A stretch of DNA of 64,000 bases from the NCBI GenBank assembly GCA_003415625.1, contig PYIU01000003.1, forward strand, positions 3,968,001-4,032,000. The letters run 5' to 3'. The notes under the pieces were generated by a model. That model was not told where the DNA came from. It saw only the letters and a program-made list of their open reading frames with translations, and did no database searches. Origin of the DNA: Aquanectria penicillioides (lineage: Eukaryota > Ascomycota > Sordariomycetes > Hypocreales > Nectriaceae). The position numbers and the translations under genes were made by a program. Of this stretch, positions 48,901-58,752 are shown in pieces; position 1 is the stretch's first letter, and the number at the start of each line of letters is the position of its first letter.

Positions 48901-50352
48901 CCGTGAAGCTGGTTGAACCCCAAGAGACAGATTCGGCAAAGACGACAGAAGTTTCGCAAGGGAAGCCAAGCTCAGTTCCTCCTGAGAAGCTTCAGCCCAC
49001 CGACCCAGCCGAACCAGCCCAGAGCACCCCCTTAGAGACAACTGAGGTAGCCTCCAAGGCGCCAAGCACGCCTTCACAAGTTGATGATGACGAGACCGAA
49101 TCAGAAGATGACTCCTATATGAACATCAACTCTGTCCGCCGATACATGACTACACCACCAATCGATGACCTTCCCGACTACAGTTGCAAGCCGTGGGACA
49201 AAGACAGGGCCTTTATCGATACCTTGGACTCAGACTCTGTTATTGACGATTTTGTTCTTGAACAGCTCGATAAGATTTCTCTTCAAAACACCAAGGAGCA
49301 GGACCGCGACCGCAAGACATATTCTGACAAGTATACCCACTACCTAAAGTTCACTGCATCTAGTGATCCTGCTGCAATCAAAAGCCGGGGCAAATTCTCT
49401 GGGGATGGAAACGGTACCGTTACACCAGAGCCCAAACATGAAGGAAGTGGACGTGGTCGTCGTTTTGCTACCGAACGCGATCTAGAGCGAGTTTTGCAGG
49501 CTTCGATGCGTGAAGACGAGGAACGAAAAGAGCGCGAACTCAGAGCCCAGAAGGAGAAGTATCGTACCGAGAAGGAAGCGATTATTCCAGACATGATTTG
49601 GACGCAGGAAGAGAAGGATAACATCCAATATCTTGACCAATCTGGCTTCACTCCCACTGAACGACTCGTTTCGGCCTGGCGGGTTCTTCCACCGGTGAAC
49701 AACTTCACCCAAGAAGAATCTGACCTATTCGAAAAGAGATATTTGGAGGCGCCAAAGCAATGGGGTAGAATCGCCGATGCCGTCCCCCACCGGGACTTTG
49801 GCACTTGCATTCAGTATTACTACATGAGGAAGAAAGTGCTCAATCTTAAGGAGAAGCTCAAGAAGCAGCCTAAGAGACGCAAGAAGGGCAGAGGCAAGCA
49901 GCGATCTAGTGCCTTGGTGTCCGAACTTGGAAATGGCGAAGCAGAGACGGAGGAGAACCATGAGGCTGGCGAGAATGGCGAACGAAGACGACCACGACGA
50001 GCTGCGGCCCCAACTTGGGGTTTCGAGCAGCCTGCTGTCGACACCGAGACCTCAACACCCTCTGGAACTCCCGGTCGACGTGGTGGCTCAGCCGCCAAGG
50101 GTGACGGCGAGAAGGTTGATGGGAGAAGGGGACGGCGCAAGGCTAAGGACAAGGAACCAAAGGCAGCCAAGGCTAACCAAACCTTGGCCGCGGCCCCTGC
50201 AGCAACTACTGGCAAAGGACGTTCAAGATCAAATTCCAGGGCCGTCAATCTGGAGACACACCAACCAACACCCACTCCTGAAGTTACCCGTCTACCTACT
50301 CAGTTTGAACAGCCTCCGCCTTCCGGAATTCAGCCCCCATTCCCCGTGCAGC

Positions 50353-50390
<38 letters not shown>

Positions 50391-51390
50391 CAACCTGCTC
50401 CAGCCTTGGAGAGACCTGCCCCTGTTGCATCTTCTATTTCCGAGGTGATGGCTGCGCCGTCGCTTCGGCCGGAGCCTCCGCCACAGCCGGCTATGACTAC
50501 CTTTAATCTAGCTCCACCCCAGGAGCGGAAGGCCCCCACTCAAGCCTCAAGCTATTGGAGTGTGTCAGAATCTAATGACTTCCCACACCTCCTGCGAGCA
50601 TTTGGATCAGATTGGACTGCGATTGCAGCCCATATGGGGTCTAAGACCGCCGTCATGGCAAGTTTCGAACTTGTAGTTCAATCTCAACAATTACTGACTT
50701 GTATGATAGGTCAAGAACTATTTTGTGCGCCAGAAAGATCAAGGCAAGACTGAGTGGGAGTCTATCGTTCAAGAAGCGGACGGGAAGCGATCAAGAGGCG
50801 AGAAGCGACCTGATCCTCCTCAACCCTCAACTAGTGGCCGCGGCAGAAGATATGACAACTCTGGAGCGAACACAGCGAGACCGATTGCTGTTGCTCCTAC
50901 CATGGATCTACATAATGAGCCAGCTCAGACCAAGATCGAAGCCGCGAGCCAGCCTAGTCGAGGCCAGCCCTTTTCAAGCTACGGAGTTCCGATTGCACAG
51001 GCGCCTGTTCAACAGCCGCTTGCCCAGCCGCCACAACCACCGTTGGCTATGCAACAGCACCCGCCGCCCCAACCACCGCCGCAGGTAATGTCACCAGCAC
51101 CCAGCTCAAGGCCGTTACGAGCGCCTCTGCAGCCGTTCGGTTTCCCTGAACGTGAGCGGGAACCTGTGCAAGGTCGTGTACCATTGCCCCAAAAGGCGCC
51201 CACTGGCCCTCCTGTTCCAGATTCTAGAGAGCAACGGCCTCTGGTTGCTGCACCGCAGCCCATGCAGCCAGCCCAGAATGATCCAATGCTCGAGCATAAT
51301 GCTCAAATGGAACGACAAAAGATGGAAATGCAAATGCGAGAGCAGCAGCAGCAGCAGCAGCAGCAACAGCAACAGCAGCAACAGCAACAT

Positions 51391-51422
<32 letters not shown>

Positions 51423-51450
51423 TCAACAGCAACAGCAACAGCAGCAGCAG

Positions 51451-51497
<47 letters not shown>

Positions 51498-53141
51498 GCA
51501 ACAGCAGCAGCAGCGGGAGCGGGAGCGGGAGCAGCGGGAGCGAGAGAGGGAGCTGTCTCGACCACCAGAGCGGCAGCCGCTTAGAGTCAAGCAGGAGCCT
51601 GACGTTGCACCACAGCAACACCCTTACGAACCATATGGCCATCGTCAACAGCCAAGTCAAGGCCAACCGCTTGCAAGACCGCCGCCACCACCACAAGAAC
51701 CTAGTCGACATCAGTCGTATCCTCCACCTACCCAGCAGCCGCCGCCTTCGCAGCCCGTACGAAGCCTACTGGGTGAGCAGCCTCCTGTGCAGTCACCTCA
51801 GATGGGCACACCGAACATCCGGCCCGTCTCATCACTGCACCAAAGGCAGTCATCGAACTCGATGCAAGATCCATACAACTCAACTACCCCTCAGACCAGT
51901 ACACCCACTCCGACAGCACCGGCACCGGCGCCACCTCGACCTTCAGAGCCTAGGAAGGGACTCAACATCATGTCACTACTCAATGATGACCCGCCGCCTC
52001 CCCCCAAACGCGTTAATGACGTCGTTAACACTCCGGTGAGGCCATCACAGACCCCACCTCCTCAGGCGATGTCCCGTCCTCCCCAGCCGCCTTCTCAAAT
52101 GCGCCGGGAGCCCGAACCTCAATACTCTCCATATGGCCGAACACCGTCGGGCAGTGCGTCTGCGATGCCATCGCTTAAGCCCTATGCAGACTCTCCTCAG
52201 CCCCAGCATATGGTTGCTCCTACACGGGCATCCATTGGCATGCCAGTCGACACAGCTGCCCCTGAGCGTGACTACTACCGACAAAACCCTTACCAGCCCA
52301 CGTCCCAGGCCAGTGCTACAAATTCGCCTCAGAGCGCCAATCGTTATCCCCCAGGGCAACCCGGCCAGGTGCAATATCAGGGCCAAGCCGGGTATCCTAC
52401 GTCGTATGGAGCGACGAGTCAGCAGCCACACGCCGGCTCGCCGGGTGCGCAGTACGCGATGCACCCGACTTCATCTCGGTCTCGCGAGGTGCCCCAGAGT
52501 GGCCGTGAGAACTCGTGGCCACCGCCCGCCCACCAGCAAGGCCCATCAGGCCTTCAACAGCCAGCTGGCTGGCCATCGCAGCCCCCGCCGAACACTTCGC
52601 AGCCACCTCCACAGCAATCCTGGCCCACTCAGCACCCTGCAACCAAGCCAGCAACTCCAGCTCCCGCTTGGTCGGCGGCGCAAGCACCACCCCCTCCGCA
52701 GCAGCATCCCATGTCGATGAGGGATGATGGTCGTGGCGGATACTACGGCTCAGCGCCCCCGCAGCAACAACCGCAGCACCAACCGCAGCACCAAATGCAA
52801 AGTCGATACCCCCCGCCTGTTTCCCGAGGACCTGAGCCTGGTCCGCCACCAGCTCAGGCGTATCCTCGCTATCCCTCCACGCCGGGGCCGGTTCCTCCAA
52901 GGGATCCTAGAGATATCCCAGGTCGCAGCTATACCCCCGTTGGATATGACACCCGTGGCCCCCCGCAGCCGCCCCCAGGGGCTGGATACCCCGGTCTAGA
53001 TCCGCGAGACCCTAGAGACCCTAGAGACCCTAGAGAGATGCAGATGAGAGATACTAGGGACCCTCGAGACCCCGAGAGATGATGGCTAGAGGCCTGAGAC
53101 CACACGAGTACGATAGGCCCCCGGATCAATATCGAAGATGA
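45968..53141 (+). CDS. SNT1: Snt1/NCoR-like corepressor with two SANT domains (Set3 complex), two frame breaks
   Basis: Very large nuclear scaffold, about 2,315 aa, homologous to yeast Snt1 of the Set3 histone-deacetylase complex and to NCoR/SMRT. Exons are 45968-45969, 46146-50657 and 50710-53141. Intron 1 splits the start codon (AT|G), giving MASRYSRYERSRSPRDRSP. Intron 2 (50658-50709) has a GC-AG donor (gcaagt) and joins SKTAVM to VKNYFVRQKDQG. Order: an Arg/Asp/Gly-rich N-terminus; Glu/Lys/Pro repeats (about 48130-48260) and VPD repeats; a conserved block before SANT1 (WTQEEKDNIQYLDQSGFTPT); SANT1 near residue 1190 (WGRIADAVPHRDFGTCIQYY); a short polyQ; SANT2 near 1475-1520; a 57-codon polyQ; then a Pro/Gln-rich tail. 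Single missing C's are inferred at 47404-47409 and 53070-53073. With them the frame continues, ending RGLRPHEYDRPPDQYRR. Confidence 0.88.
48402..48441 (+). repeat. In-frame VPD tripeptide repeat in SNT1
   Basis: A near-perfect 9-nt unit (gatgttcct/gatgttccg) is repeated about four times and encodes DVPDVPDVPDVP within the acidic, disordered part of Snt1. Confidence 0.85.
50349..50384 (+). repeat. Short CAA polyglutamine tract in SNT1
   Basis: A run of CAA/CAG codons encodes about 12 glutamines between SANT1 and SANT2. It is nearly pure CAA, unlike the longer CAG/CAA tract downstream. Confidence 0.85.
51343..51513 (+). repeat. 57-codon polyglutamine tract in SNT1
   Basis: Mixed CAG/CAA codons encode 55 Gln and 2 His. 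The His codons (cat) split it into blocks. It is followed by an Arg/Glu repeat (RERERE). Antisense and shifted frames here give long poly-Leu, poly-Ala or poly-Ser frames that are shadows. Confidence 0.92.
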
Positions 53142-53546
53142 GAAAGAGAAGGGTGAAGGAGAAGAGAAAAAGACTTGTATATCATTCGACGGAACGTGTA
53201 CCAATGTTTGGCGCATGAAAGGATGCTTGGGTTGGGATTGAATGCACTGGAACGGCCAACTTGTATTCATAAATGTGTGGTTTTCATTTCTATTTTTTTC
53301 TTGTTTAAATACGTACATATTTGCCAAGGATGTATGTCACGAGCTATAGTTTATTTTGAAATATCTACGTGCAACTGCGAAACTCCCGTGAACCACTGTT
53401 TTGAGTGATGCTCTCCAGGCGATGCACTATTTATGTGTGCCTGTACCCCACCAATCGTCACGACACCCCGCTAAACACGCGCCTATGTATTATTTCCCCA
53501 CGCGACGACCATCATCGCTATCACAACTTTGACACAAACAAAAATC
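53142..53546. other. Intergenic, SNT1 to DAD1
   Basis: Short tandem spacer of about 400 nt between two + genes, with an AT-rich 3' part of the SNT1 transcript region and a CA-rich DAD1 leader ending acacaaacaaaaatc before the ATG. No gene. Confidence 0.65.
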
Positions 53547-54038
53547 ATGGCGTCCAACCAACGATCAGTGTCCGCCATGGGCACCCACGAGAAGTCCTAC
53601 TTTGAGCAGCAGCGCGAGGCCCTTATCGGCGAAATCGCCATGGTGCGTCTACGAGCTGCACTGGCCTTGTGTTCCCCTCCCTCAACGAGCTGACATGATT
53701 GTTGCGCTGCAGAGCTTCGAGCATGTGCTCGCGAATATCAACAAGTTGAACCGGTCACTCGAGGCTGTCATTGCGGTATTACCCCCCCCCCCCCCCCCTA
53801 CCGGCCCACTCACCGAGCCATCCTCAGCGCTTCCCTTTTCCCCGTGGGATTGAGCAGCAGCTGACGCAGCGGCACTGGACAGGTCGGCAACGAGTTCTCG
53901 TCGGTCGAAGCGCTTTGGTCGCAGTTTGAGAACGTCATGGACAAGGATGTCGAGGGCGAGGGCGATAATGATGGCGCAAAGAAGGGAGAGCACCATCAGG
54001 AACAGCAGGGAAGGGGGAAGCGGGAGGAGGAGGAGTGA
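53547..54038 (+). CDS. DAD1: DASH/Dam1 kinetochore complex subunit Dad1
   Basis: Three exons (53547-53642, 53713-53775, 53883-54038) give a 104-aa protein, the usual small size of Dad1. Dad1 is an essential component of the DASH ring that couples kinetochores to spindle microtubules. The conserved core can be read across introns: [17 protein letters not shown], then [20 protein letters not shown], then [19 protein letters not shown]. Beyond it the C-terminus is acidic/charged and low-complexity (GKREEEE). Intron 2 contains a 17-nt C run (53782-53798) just after its donor. Both introns are in phase. The frame and the splice model agree, so the gene looks intact. It converges on rho4. Confidence 0.93.
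53782..53798 (+). repeat. C homopolymer inside DAD1 intron 2
   Basis: A 17-nt C run starts 6 nt after the gtatta donor of intron 2. Confidence 0.9.
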
Positions 54039-54741
54039 ATTGGCGGCGGGAACGGAGCTAGATTGATTCAATGATGCAAAGACGGATGGATGGATGGATG
54101 GATGGATGGATTGATACCCAATGGCCGTCATGGCCTCCCAATACCACACGCTTGCTGTTTACAAGCACGGCAAGTGGCGCGAATGAGTGAATGCATGCAC
54201 GCACGCACATACAGGAGAAATGACTGCAACATTTCAACGGGAGGGAGCATACCGGGTTAGCGATGGCTAGACTACGAGGCGACGGAGACTTCACAATATT
54301 TAAGAGTACATGCGCCTCAGTGATGGCTTTGAAGATATTTTGTATGTCCTATCCCAACCCTGTGACTCAAGAGAATCATGCTACAAATAAGAAAAGAAAA
54401 TGAAATACGAACAAGAGGAAGAAGCACCCGGCCGCATGAAGAACCACCCAAATGCCCATCGAGTACAAAAAAAACAGCCCGTAGTTGTCCTCCTTTCCGC
54501 TCCTTAACCAACCCCGAAATAGCCCGTCTTCTAAATCATCCCAGAGCCGACGTGCACGCTTCTCCTTATGTACCATAACATCCCATCGTATCCAGGGCTT
54601 TCCCCTCTGTCCCCTTCGTCCGAGATCTACACTCCCCCGTGCCTGGTCGAGAGAGCGCTTCCCAGCGACCTCGGAGGGGCTCGTCCCGGTTAACCATCGC
54701 TGGCGGGACTTCCTCGTCAGCATGTAAAACGCAACGAAACC

Positions 54742-54774
<33 letters not shown>

Positions 54775-54967
54775 ATGAGGCGCAATCGTTATAAGAAACA
54801 AGATTCATGCAGTGGTCATTACAACTCTTTTATGCCGGTGTGCCCACCTCGCCTGTACCTGTCTCCCCCTCTTCTGGTTAGACGGAGAGCGAGCGAAGGA
54901 GGTGCAACAAAATGGTGTTAGATGTCTCTCTGTGAAATGTTGTTTGCTGCCTGCAGTGAAAAGCTCT
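54039..54967. other. Convergent 3' region of DAD1 and rho4
   Basis: Contains a (GGAT)n repeat near 54084-54108 and a 27-nt A run at 54742-54768. Overlapping frames on both strands have no motifs. No gene is seen. Confidence 0.6.
54742..54768 (+). repeat. A homopolymer, 27 nt
   Basis: An uninterrupted A run in the convergent 3' region, followed by ttttacatg. Confidence 0.9.
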
Positions 54968-56000
54968 TTAGAGGAACTGGCACTTTCTCTTCTTCCTCTT
55001 GGGGACTGGTACGCCGGGCAGCGAGCTCCGCCCCTCGTTGCTCGAACCAGTAACAGCGGCCGCCTCGAGTGTTTTTCGGTCGTTGGCAACGACAGTAAGA
55101 ATGGCCCGCTCGAAGATCTCGTCAACACCACGCATCTCCTTGCTGCTGCATTCCATGTACTGGGCGTTCATCTTCTTGGCAACGGCCATGCCCTGCTCGG
55201 TGGTTACAGGGGTGAGGCCCTGGGTCTTAAGCATGTCGATACATGTCTTCTTGTACCGGAGATCTGACTTGAGGCCGACGAGGAAGAGGGGGGTGTAGGG
55301 GCAGAAGTGCAGGACCTCGGGATACCACTGTTGGAGAGAAAAGTTAGCCCTGCGGTTCGCTAGCTGAGGAGCGGAAAATTGAGGCATGCAGATATCATAC
55401 CTTATCAAGCACATTGTCCAGCGAGTTGGGGCAGTCGATTGCGAAACAGACAAAGATGAGATCGGTCTCTGGGTAGGAGAGCGGTCGGAGACGGTCGTAT
55501 TCTTCTTGGCCGGCAGTATCCCACAGAGCAAGTTCTACCGTCTTGCCAGAGGGGGGATGGGTCGGGTAGGTGATGTAGTTTTCAAAAACAGTTGGAACGT
55601 ATTTCTGGAGATGTTTGGTTAGCGGCTATTTCCAAGAGCCATGACAATTCGGACAAGAGGCTGCAGCAGAGGAGAGACTCAGACAAGTGTCCGTCTTGGG
55701 TCCATCCAAATCCGCATTCATGTTCATGCCCATGCTCAGTCACGAGACGTTACTTACCTCGGGGAAGTAACCTTGGCTGTAGCTGATGAGCAAACAAGTC
55801 TTGCCACAACCGCCATCGCCGACAACAACAATCTTTTTAGAGTAAGTGGGCGCCTCCGTCACATGCGTCCCAGCCGACTCGCGGCCTGTTGAGGAGCTCA
55901 TGGTGCTGACGGTGCCCTCGCTAGAGCGGGTGCGCTGTTGGGATCGGGGATAGTCGCTGGAGTCGTAATAGGAGTTGCTGAACTGGTACGATGATGCCAT
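54968..56000 (-). CDS. rho4: Rho-family small GTPase Rho4
   Basis: Exons on the minus strand are 56000-55758, 55604-55401 and 55327-54968, giving 268 aa, with introns of 153 and 73 nt. A Ser/Tyr-rich N-terminal extension of about 55 residues is typical of fungal Rho4. The GTPase fold then starts [15 protein letters not shown] (P-loop, residues 61-68). It continues with the effector loop [10 protein letters not shown], the switch II motif [18 protein letters not shown], the specificity loop [10 protein letters not shown] and the CSSKEM block. The tail is polybasic (PKRKKRK) and ends in the CAAX box CQFL, predicting geranylgeranylation and plasma-membrane or septum targeting. In fungi Rho4 works with formins in septation. 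It is divergent from elongin C across a 950-nt promoter region. Confidence 0.95.
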
Positions 56001-56951
56001 GCTTGGGCGCAAGGCGTCGTTTCCGCGGGGGGGATAAAAAAGCGAGCGGTGATTGTCTCAGGCGTGGATGTCGCCCGAGAATGCCGTTGGGCTGCGCTGG
56101 AGATGAAGAGGCGACAGGTTATTTAGCTTGGGGCTCGGGGAGGGTAGGAAATATATTTAGGCGCGGATTGGCAGTCAAGGGCGACAACCGCACGTATTTA
56201 TCAAAGCGGTGGCCGTTTGGGATTTGCGTAGCGGAGTGTAGCGGAGTGTAGCGGAGTGCTGAGTGCTGAGTGCTGAGTGCGGGGGGGAAGGAAAAAACGC
56301 AGCCGGGCAAAGGCAGTGTGCGGGGATGGATATGAAGATGAAGATGAGGATGGAAAAATGGCAGAATCCAAGGGCGACGATGGAGGTGAAGGAGGAGGAG
56401 GATGTTTCTGTCGCAAGTTGGAGCTGCGCCCGACTTGACCAGAGCCGAGTATCAAGTGGTCATGTCTTGTTGCCCACTTGCACCATGGCCTTGTTGCGTC
56501 GCACCTGTTGCACCAGTTACCGGCGGTAAACAAGTTGGCGGGGCAACCAAAGGATTGGGAGCTTCTCTAGTCCGTAGCCTCCAACCCCCGACCACCCCCG
56601 AGGCACCAGAGGGCGCGCACGCAAGCGCAGGCACAAAGGAGCTGGAAAGTGGACAGCCAGAGGGGGGAAAAAATGGAGCTGGAGGCCCGTGCGCCCGCAC
56701 CCGAGAAAATTTCCTTCGCCAGTGAATTGGTCAGACGCGCCCTCGTCAATGCACCTCTCTTACAATCTTGCAGACTCTCACACACTCGAGACTCCGTTAC
56801 TATTACTACCGCCGCCTGACGCTGCTCTCCCCCAAGCCTCCAAGTCTCCGAACCCAGAGTGAGAGAGGGAGACAGAAAGAGGGGAGCACCAACAGCAAAC
56901 TACTACACACAACCGCCACCCACAGACTCGCTCTCCGGGGACGCCGCCGAG
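56001..56951. other. Divergent promoter region of rho4 and ELC1
   Basis: About 950 nt with a tandem-repeat block at 56228-56280. No open frame has motifs. It presumably carries both promoters. Confidence 0.6.
56228..56280. repeat. Compound tandem repeat (GTAGCGGAGT)3 (GCTGAGT)3
   Basis: Three exact decamers are followed directly by three exact heptamers sharing the GAGTG junction, in the rho4/ELC1 shared promoter. Confidence 0.88.
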
Positions 56952-57765
56952 ATGGACTTCCAATCGCCCAGCAAGTACATCACTCTCGTTTCTGCCGATG
57001 GGTTCGAGTTTGTCGTGCTTCGCGAGGCAGCCATGGTCAGCCCTATCATCAAGGGCATGCTTGACGTGAGGAGTACGTGAATGCACGCCTCTTGCTCTGC
57101 TCTGCTCTGCTCTGCTGTGCTCTCCTCGAGCACCAGCAGTGACCACAAGGTAGCTCGTTCAGCAGCTCACGCTTTTCAACAGGTCAGTTCGCAGAGGCCC
57201 AGGACGCCCGCTGCGTCTTCCAGGAGATGAGGTAGGTCTTTGCCATCCATGTGCCTGCTACCCACGTCATCTGCTGGCCCTTTTCTTACTTCAATCGTTC
57301 CTCTTCCCTTTTTGCCTACCCTGGCTACCATGAAGACCTCAGCCTTGGCTCTGGATCTCCTCTCCCATTCCGTGGAGTGACGAAAAGATGATGCATATTT
57401 TCTTGACAGAACGACCAGCCTACGTCCGTAGTCTCGGTTGGTCTGATTGATTGCTCACTACACTTGAACTGACCACAACCTCACCCACTCTCGCCCTGTG
57501 CCCGACACAGTTGCGGATTTTTTTTGGTCGTGCCCCCCCCCCCCCCCCCCCAAAAAAAAACAAAGCGAAACAAGAAAAAATCCTAGAGGCTGATTGCTGG
57601 AAACAAAACAGCGCCGTGGTCCTGGACAAGGTAGTTGAGTATTTCCACTACTGGTACCGTTACCGGAATAGCGAGGATGTACCTGACATGGACATCCCCG
57701 TCGAGCTTTGTCTCGAGTTGTTGGCTGCGGCAGATTATCTGGGCCTGGACCAGTACGGACCCTGA
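56952..57765 (+). CDS. ELC1: Elongin C (Skp1-like BTB fold)
   Basis: Exons 56952-57072, 57183-57231 and 57612-57765 give 107 aa. Elongin C is a Skp1/BTB-fold adaptor of cullin-type ubiquitin ligases (Elc1-Cul3/Ela1 in yeast). The family text is continuous only after splicing: SPSKYITLVSADGFEFVVLR, SPIIKGMLDVRSQFAEAQ, DARCVFQEM, then AVVLDKVVEYFHYWYRYRNS and VPDMDIPVELCLELLAAADY. The last exon ends LGLDQYGP; the usual family end is at or just after LGLD, so a further small intron after GAC CAG (gtacgg) is possible. Intron 2 is 380 nt and contains a 19-nt C run followed by A9 shortly before its acceptor; another acceptor cannot be excluded. Confidence 0.9.
57533..57560 (+). repeat. C19-A9 homopolymer pair in ELC1 intron 2
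   Basis: A run of C (57533-57551) is directly followed by a run of A (57552-57560), 50 nt upstream of the inferred acceptor of ELC1 intron 2. Confidence 0.9.
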
Positions 57766-58752
57766 CCACGATTCCCGGCCGGGCTGCATTGATACTAATT
57801 TCGGCCAGGGCGAACATGAGCATGAGATAACATGACCATAACATTGCTCCTGCACACCAACTGCGAGTGCACCTGGGTGTCCACACGCAACTTCTCCTGC
57901 TATTCTGCTTATTTGCATTCATCAACATCTCTCCGCCCGCGTTGGGAACACACAACGAACATGGGGGAGTTCTGGAGTTGGGACGGTAAGGTTACTACTA
58001 CAATTGCTTTTGATTTATCCCTGGCTAGATGTGGTGAGCAATTGATGCATTTTTGCGGCCACAAATGCAACATGATCATGATGAACTTATTCCTTCAGCT
58101 GTGACGCCTTTTGACCCAGGTTGGATCTCAGTTCAACTAGACCCAGTGTCTCCGATTGATAACCGTTCACTGTCTCATTCAATCAGTTGGTCTCTTTTCA
58201 ATTACTCTTACAACACCATTTCAGCATATACGTTCGTCTCTTTCACTCCTCCGTGGGTCGAACGTCTATTAGAGATGGAAGATGGATGAATCCCCCTCAC
58301 TCTGCGTAACTCAGTTGACGCATTGAGCTTTCGCTTTTTCTGCGGGGACACATATCTTGCCTTGAGATCCTATGATTTATTCTTGTTCCACATTGTAAAC
58401 CTGATGCTTGTAGAGCTGAATTGTCGTAGAGCGGGCCTTATTCCCGCCAGGCATGTCGGGTATGAGACTAGCCGTCATGTCTTCCAATAGTGTTTTAATA
58501 GGAAAATACACAATATTACTGCAAGATCAAAATGGTACTACCCTGTCTATGTGAAAACCTCGCGTTGTGTTCTGTAATTCCTGTGGAAGGCCGTGATGTG
58601 TTGATGTGTTGATGTATTGATGTACGTCGCTGAGACGTTGTGTGTGGTAGCCTGGAAACCTCCTAAAAATTGCCCGAGCCTTCTTCCCCAGGCGCCAAAT
58701 CCAAACACTAGTCCGACGCTGCGACTACACCACCATCGGATAGCTGCCCCGG
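57766..58752. other. Intergenic, ELC1 to DBR1
   Basis: About 990 nt between two + genes. The frame 57832-58104 has no motif or splice support. It is probably the ELC1 3' flank and DBR1 promoter. Confidence 0.6.

Noticed and set aside
51115..51711. Poly-Leu, poly-Ala and poly-Ser frames over the SNT1 repeat
   Set aside because: Alternative-frame and antisense readings of the CAG/CAA tract.
34837..53141. Programmed ribosomal frameshifting as the cause of the frame breaks
   Set aside because: The breaks lie at plain C/G runs in unrelated housekeeping genes without slippery heptamers or pseudoknot-like context; a common technical cause is simpler.
57832..58104. 90-aa frame after ELC1
   Set aside because: No motif, no ATG context or splice support; probably 3' flank.
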